This document shows, in pieces, positions 58,805 through 64,000 of a stretch of 64,000 nt of DNA. Below the pieces are notes generated by a model that worked only from the letters and a program-made list of their open reading frames with translations, had not been told where the DNA came from and did not search any database. Each line of letters starts with the position of its first letter. Position 1 is the stretch's first letter. Source of the stretch: Sinonovacula constricta (taxonomy: Eukaryota > Mollusca > Bivalvia > Cardiida > Solecurtidae). The DNA lies in NCBI GenBank assembly GCA_007844125.1, contig CM017568.1, positions 6,716,685 through 6,780,684 of the forward strand, given 5' to 3'. A program made the translations under genes and the position numbers.

Positions 58805-61380
58805 TAAATGTACAGCTTCTTAATGGTGAATTCTAAATGCCACAAATGCCTTAAACCATTTTAAATACAATTTACTATAGGCGTCTTTAGACATATATAT
58901 AAATATACCCAATTTGCAGCATTCATATAAAAAGAAAGAAGAAAGTATGTCATGGAATAAGGTGAGTGCTAAAGAATTATTCGGTTGGTCTTATCACTTT
59001 GAAGTTTTGTAAACAATTACTGCCTAAAACATATATCTTTCTCGAATATCGCATGCAAGCATGATTTTGTTGTTCATTGTGCCACTAAAATTAAATTTTA
59101 TCTCATATGCTTTACATTTAATACGCAAATGCTTAAATATTTTTGTTCTCTGTACCACTACATTTATATTAACGTAACATTTGACTCAAATATTCTGACT
59201 ACACACACAATATGCTTGAGAAAAGATAATACATTGTTATGAGCTAGTAATGTTGTAGGTGTATGTGTTGTTAAGTTCGTTATTCTAGCCATTTTCCCTA
59301 TTTAGCACGTGCTTTGTAACAATAGATTCTAATTTGCATTGATGTTATAATAGTTTTGGGAAGTAATTATTTAGGTGGGTTGATTAAAGAAGACACACAC
59401 TGTGATAAGTTACGAGCATGTATCGTGATGGTAAAGCATATTTGCTCCAGGGTTATTTACACATTTGCTATAAAACCGACAAAGCGTATGACAACTACTG
59501 TAATAAAAAGTTATTTTGGGAACACGTTTAACAAAACAACTATACGTAAAGACATACCACACATCAAACGTTAAAGTTTTCCAATTATGCAATATGTCCA
59601 TTACAATTGTTCTTCTTTCACTTCATGCCCAATGTGGCTTTGCTGGTTTCATAACAGTCAAGAAGTCAACTCTATGTCCAGTTAAAACAACTTTTATTAC
59701 AGTAGGCTATTATAATAACTGTTGTAAATTGTCAATTTTGTCATTAAGTATATAGTTTTATCAAAAGCTAAAAAGCATAAGTCTGCTTATGTACCAATAT
59801 ACCAGTAGATATTTAACTTTTATACGTCAAATTTATTGTTATATAACAGATGATATTCTATAAATACACAATACCATTACATACATAACTGACATAACGA
59901 CATACACTTATTAAACAGCTTTCAACGTTAGCACATTACAATGTATTGTGTGTATCATTTCGTACGACAACGTAATGTGTCGTTGTACGTTAGTTTAGTT
60001 CAGACGTAACATAACTTAAGTTGCAGTGATGCAGATAACAAAAAATGAATGTGTTCACTTAATGCGCAGAAGTAAGATATGGTGAATGACAAAAGCTTCA
60101 ACTTCATTGCAGTGGGGTTTCGAATAATACGTGTTAGTGATATACCTAACAAAAATGCAGATAATAATCACCGGATTCTTGCAATTAACGATTAATGACC
60201 CAGCTCTGGTGAAATATTTACGTCACTTTATCTTACCGCCATTTGTTGGTATAGTATCTCGCCATCCAGAAGGTAGATAAATGTATAATATCACCAGCAC
60301 CCGTTTACTTTAAAGGCATAACTGTTAATAAAGATTAAGAGGGTTTAAATTGTGAACATATGACCCAGCATTGGCGTTGTCTAACTTGCTTTTGCACAAT
60401 TTTCTGGCAATGTGTTTCATTTCAGTTGCATGTTGCAGTCATTGAGCTGAACTATTATTACGGACAATTTACAAATTTAGCAAGTTTTGGTCAACCCTTT
60501 AATGGAACCAAGCTTCGACGAAAGTTAGTTCCGTGCTGCTTAGTCACATAATCGATGTTTAATAAATCTCCGAATGGTATGAAACCAAGTCACGTGGCCA
60601 ATGTCATCTGTAATGAGTCTGCGAAGCGTATATAAATACCAGTGAAATTTATTATTTCGTTAGAATTAAAGATATTATAAAAGCCAATTTTATAGTCTCA
60701 GTACATGCATTTTAGTGACTTTTACGTTTAGATTCAGGTTCAGATTGTAGACCTATCGCCTTCACTGTATATTTAAGAGTAATTTGATTATTTTTTTTCA
60801 TATACGACATCATCAATATTTTAATGATCTGCGTTCAGATCCGATAATTCCAATTGCAAAATTTTATTGTTATATCTTGTATGATATTTATAACTTCTAA
60901 TATTTGTATGACATGGTATTGCCTTTATGACAAGGCGCATATATTTAGTAAGTAGAATGTTTCTTATAGAAAAGTTTAAAAAGTAGTTATACATTTAGAA
61001 AGACAAGTGAGTATATGTGTTTATCTTAAAAAAAAACGTGCAAATTATATATAAAAGAACACCTTGACTTAGACATAAATATGAATTCACAATTATTTGT
61101 TTAATATGTCTCTCAATATTGTTTTAACATGTTTGCGTGGAAGTTACCTTATTCTGTAGTTTTGCGGTTGAAACAGATTGAGATATAAAATGGTTCTGGA
61201 ATACGTGTACGATACGTCTATGATATTAGGCAAGAACTAAAATTTCAAACTAATAATATACCTGCTTTTTGTCACCATAAAATCGAGCTTCAGCAAAGTT
61301 ACACTAATAAGTTAAAGGATGTTGAGACAATCTCTACTTGCTTGCTCTGCCTGCCGCCTGTACTGTGGAGTCCTGGTTAT
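58805..61380. other. AT-rich DNA, nothing recognised
   Basis: Frames near 59356, 59516 and 60360 (60-80 codons) have no recognisable domain and overlap frames on the other strand. Nothing else seen. Confidence 0.6.
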
Positions 61381-61384
61381 CAGA

Positions 61385-61545
61385 TTTGTGAGGCTGTTTT
61401 AATTAGGTTATGTGTATCTTGCCAAAGGTCAATGCTGTTTGGATTTAATCATTGCGTTCACAATATTTGCAATGAACTAGTTGGATCAGACGCACCAATA
61501 TTATGCTGCTCGTATTCCGTGGCACATTATGTCGCTTCAAAATAA
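61385..61545 (+). repeat. Dispersed repeat family C, copy 2
   Basis: Partner of 55145-55300 in the same orientation. A 67-codon frame runs through it (61342-61545) but is not kept in the other copy, so it is unlikely to be coding. Confidence 0.55.
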
Positions 61546-62180
61546 CTTTTTTTTCATTAAGTTATATGAATATAGGTATTTTAGAGAGAAAAATATTTTA
61601 TAAAGACTTTAATTTGCTATATGATATTTGTTGAAATCAGGTCTGTTTGTTCATAGAAATGAAAGGTTAGTAAATACATTACGCTTCCATAAAGACTATT
61701 AATGTGTTGTAATTTACATTTAAATAAAATACCTCAAATACAATATAGATAACTGGCAACAGTTTACATTTAATGATTCTAAACATATCAATTTCTAAAT
61801 TTCAAAATGGCTTATTTAATTAATGGCTGCAACCTCTCGTTACTAGGTTATTTATTTCATTGTACACAAACACTTCGACAAGCAGGAAATGTATGCATGC
61901 GAAGCAGTTAGATAATCGCAGATGGTTAATGCGATAATTTAATCCAATAAGCATTGGCATTCGAAGGTAGTCAGGATTCACCTTACCTAATTAACTTCGC
62001 CGCGCAGAAGTAATGTCAATTATTCACAAAACCACATTATATGAGGCACCTGATGAGAAAAAAATACGTTACATGTTACATGTTATCAATCATGACAATT
62101 ATTCTGTTAACATCTGCTTTAATAACAATAATCCAATCTTATATGTTTGTAGAATTCTTGCCGTAATACCATGATAATAG
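61546..62180. other. AT-rich DNA, nothing recognised
   Basis: No feature seen. Confidence 0.6.
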
Positions 62181-62186
62181 GCTATT

Positions 62187-62400
62187 CCTGGCCGAGTTGT
62201 CGAGTAGCTGACTGTGACCGCATGGGCTGTCAATGCGTGAGTTTGAGTTCTTGTCGGAGTGCAGAATTTAACAAGTGAAGGTCTTTTGCTTGAGCTACCG
62301 CGTGTCTGTGGTTCTACCAGGCGTTTGCCTCGGGATTTCCTCCACCGAGTGTGTTGATGTCAACAAAAAATGGACGGAGTGATGTATAAAAGCAGGGAAA
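62187..62400 (+). mobile_element. tRNA-derived SINE, family S2, copy 3
   Basis: Head: CTGGCCGAGTTGTCGAGTAG (A-box region) and GCGTGAGTTTGAGTTCTTG (decayed B box). Body: CTGTGGTTCTACCAGGCGTT and GGGATTTCCTCCACCGAGTG. The end GGAGTGATGTATAAA matches the copy at 47345-47566. It is the most diverged of the three S2 copies seen. Confidence 0.7.
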
Positions 62401-64000
62401 AGTAGTAGTATTTCACTATAAACGATATTGCTAAGTCAGTATAATGTCTCGACGATATTTACTTATCAACACTCTACCATTCATTAAGGGCAAACATAGT
62501 GGCATCACAACACAGGCACTTCATTTGTTAAGATTACAATTTTCAGAAACTGAAGAACTTCGTACGTCGTAAGCCTTCGGGGTTTAAAGGTGTTTTACTA
62601 GCGCTGTTTGCATAACAAATTTTGCAAAGAACTTTGCAAATATACACCATTATCACGAAAGGTGAGAATCGCAAGTGACATGGCGGCGCTAGCAGCGTTT
62701 TTTTATCAACGGCTGTAAAAAGCGTAATATTCGACGGAGACAGAATCTGCTACATTCGCTAACTGGTAGTGGGGTTATCGTCCTGTATAGTTTGTCTCGG
62801 GACGTTTTTTTGTATCTGCTTTCATTGATACAGGACGATAAATGGTTTTATATTATATTTTACACTGTTCGGTTTTACCAGTGACGTCATTTAAGACAAA
62901 ATGAAAAAGTAAAATATAAGTGCACGGAAAATAGTCCCGTTAAACGCGAATACACATATCTGTTTATTAATATGTTTTGTGTATTTGAATGTTAAATATA
63001 TGCATAAATGTAATTATAATCCCTATTCTTAAAAAATATTACAAACGACTACTTGAACACGTATATTTAATTTATCAACTTGCGTATGAATATGAAAAAC
63101 ATTCATAGAGGGAGTTGTGAACTATAAAAGCAATCTGAAACATTTCAGGATTAAGAATGTAGATATGGACACCACAATGTTAATCCGTTGTACTGAGATT
63201 TGCTTGAACACTTAGCTTGCAAGTGCTTAAGTACTAGCTTGTGTGTACTCTAGCATTATAAAGGCTAAATGTTCAAGTACAACATTTTCAATATTGTGGA
63301 CGTTGGCGTTATTTGTTTAGGCTATAAGCCTTTAAATCTATCAAGAGCGATCAGGAGACAAATATTCGCCGATTATAAATGTATATTACAATGCAGACGT
63401 CTTTATGCAATGTAAGTGCTTCACATTTGTCTTCATTACTTCACTACAACATTTTATAAAGAACTTTTTTTTTTCAAATGAAAATATACGTTATATATTA
63501 CGTCATACTACATACCATATGACGGACCACAAAGGTGGGAGAGGTGCAGATGACTTGCCAAAATAATAAAACGAGTACTTTGGTGACAGACTAAACATAG
63601 TACTTAAATTAGGACTAGTTTTCTTTTATGGTATTTAACAACATGAGTGGAATTCTGGATTGAAAAACATTTTCTACAGGTCAAATTAATAACAAAATTC
63701 ATTATCAGTCTGCAACTTGTGTTGTTTTTTTAAATAATTCGTGACCTGAGTTGTCAGCTTTACCTTAATGGTGTTCCTTCTGTCAATATACGCATTGACG
63801 GGAGCATCTGTCACTGAGAAGGCCTTGTTACAAGCTGATTCCTTTTTTTTTTTTTTTTTGGTTTGTTTGTAGTGAAGTTGTGAAAATCGCGTCACCGTTA
63901 AAAACAGTGTAGTTACAACATTTATATTTTGACTTAAATTACGACGAATATCACGAATGCGTGAGTGAAACCATTTTAGAAAATTCCTAAGTCGTTCATA
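62400..64000. other. AT-rich DNA, nothing recognised except a hairpin and a poly-T run
   Basis: It contains the 14-bp inverted repeat at 62775-62788 / 62828-62841 and a poly-T run at 63843-63859. No gene recognised. Confidence 0.6.

Overview
This window looks like AT-rich nuclear DNA from a lophotrochozoan animal, most likely a bivalve mollusc. There is no prokaryotic gene organisation. The coding traces are a decayed rhodopsin-type receptor resembling invertebrate FMRFamide/peptide receptors, a Penelope-like reverse transcriptase of the type common in bivalve genomes, and a pogo/Tigger-type transposase fragment. tRNA-derived SINEs and long microsatellites fill out the picture. The species assignment is inference. 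No intact protein-coding gene was found, and most open reading frames lie in simple repeats or inside transposable-element copies.

Layout. 1-9.5 kb: unique AT-rich DNA with fragments of repeat family A, a 3' scrap of a Penelope-like element (about 2.8 kb), and a second Penelope fragment split by a SINE with a target duplication (7.6-8.16 kb). 9.5-14.7 kb: two copies of a dispersed repeat (family D), a complete pogo-type deletion derivative with TA target duplication (9975-10863), and a family B element. 15.0-15.2 kb: one possible exon. 18-24 kb: a SINE, two family A copies and a compound AT/GA microsatellite. 24.5-26.6 kb: a decayed Penelope-like reverse transcriptase on the minus strand. It is split by a 228-bp solo LTR with a perfect 5-bp duplication and abutted by a family B copy. 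29-37.5 kb: a cluster of family B copies in both orientations plus a SINE. 38.5-41.3 kb: long trinucleotide arrays and a SINE. 47-49.7 kb: a SINE and AT and CA arrays. 51.95-53.0 kb: the receptor pseudogene on the minus strand. 56.9-58.8 kb: a family B element whose conserved core has expanded into a 30-unit, 43-bp minisatellite. 55 and 61 kb: two copies of family C. 62 kb: a SINE.

The main discovery is a set of dispersed repeats, called A and B here. They share one core of about 100 bp (the stretch ending GGCGGTAACTG) but have unrelated flanks. Family B units carry direct repeats of roughly 130-180 bp at both ends. In one B unit the central 43 bp of the core has become a tandem array, so the window preserves a direct link between a dispersed element and a satellite-like repeat. 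Family A also lies on the 3' side of a Penelope-like sequence three times, in the same relative orientation.

Repeat boundaries were read by eye and are approximate to about 10-20 bp, except where a duplication or terminal repeat fixes them.
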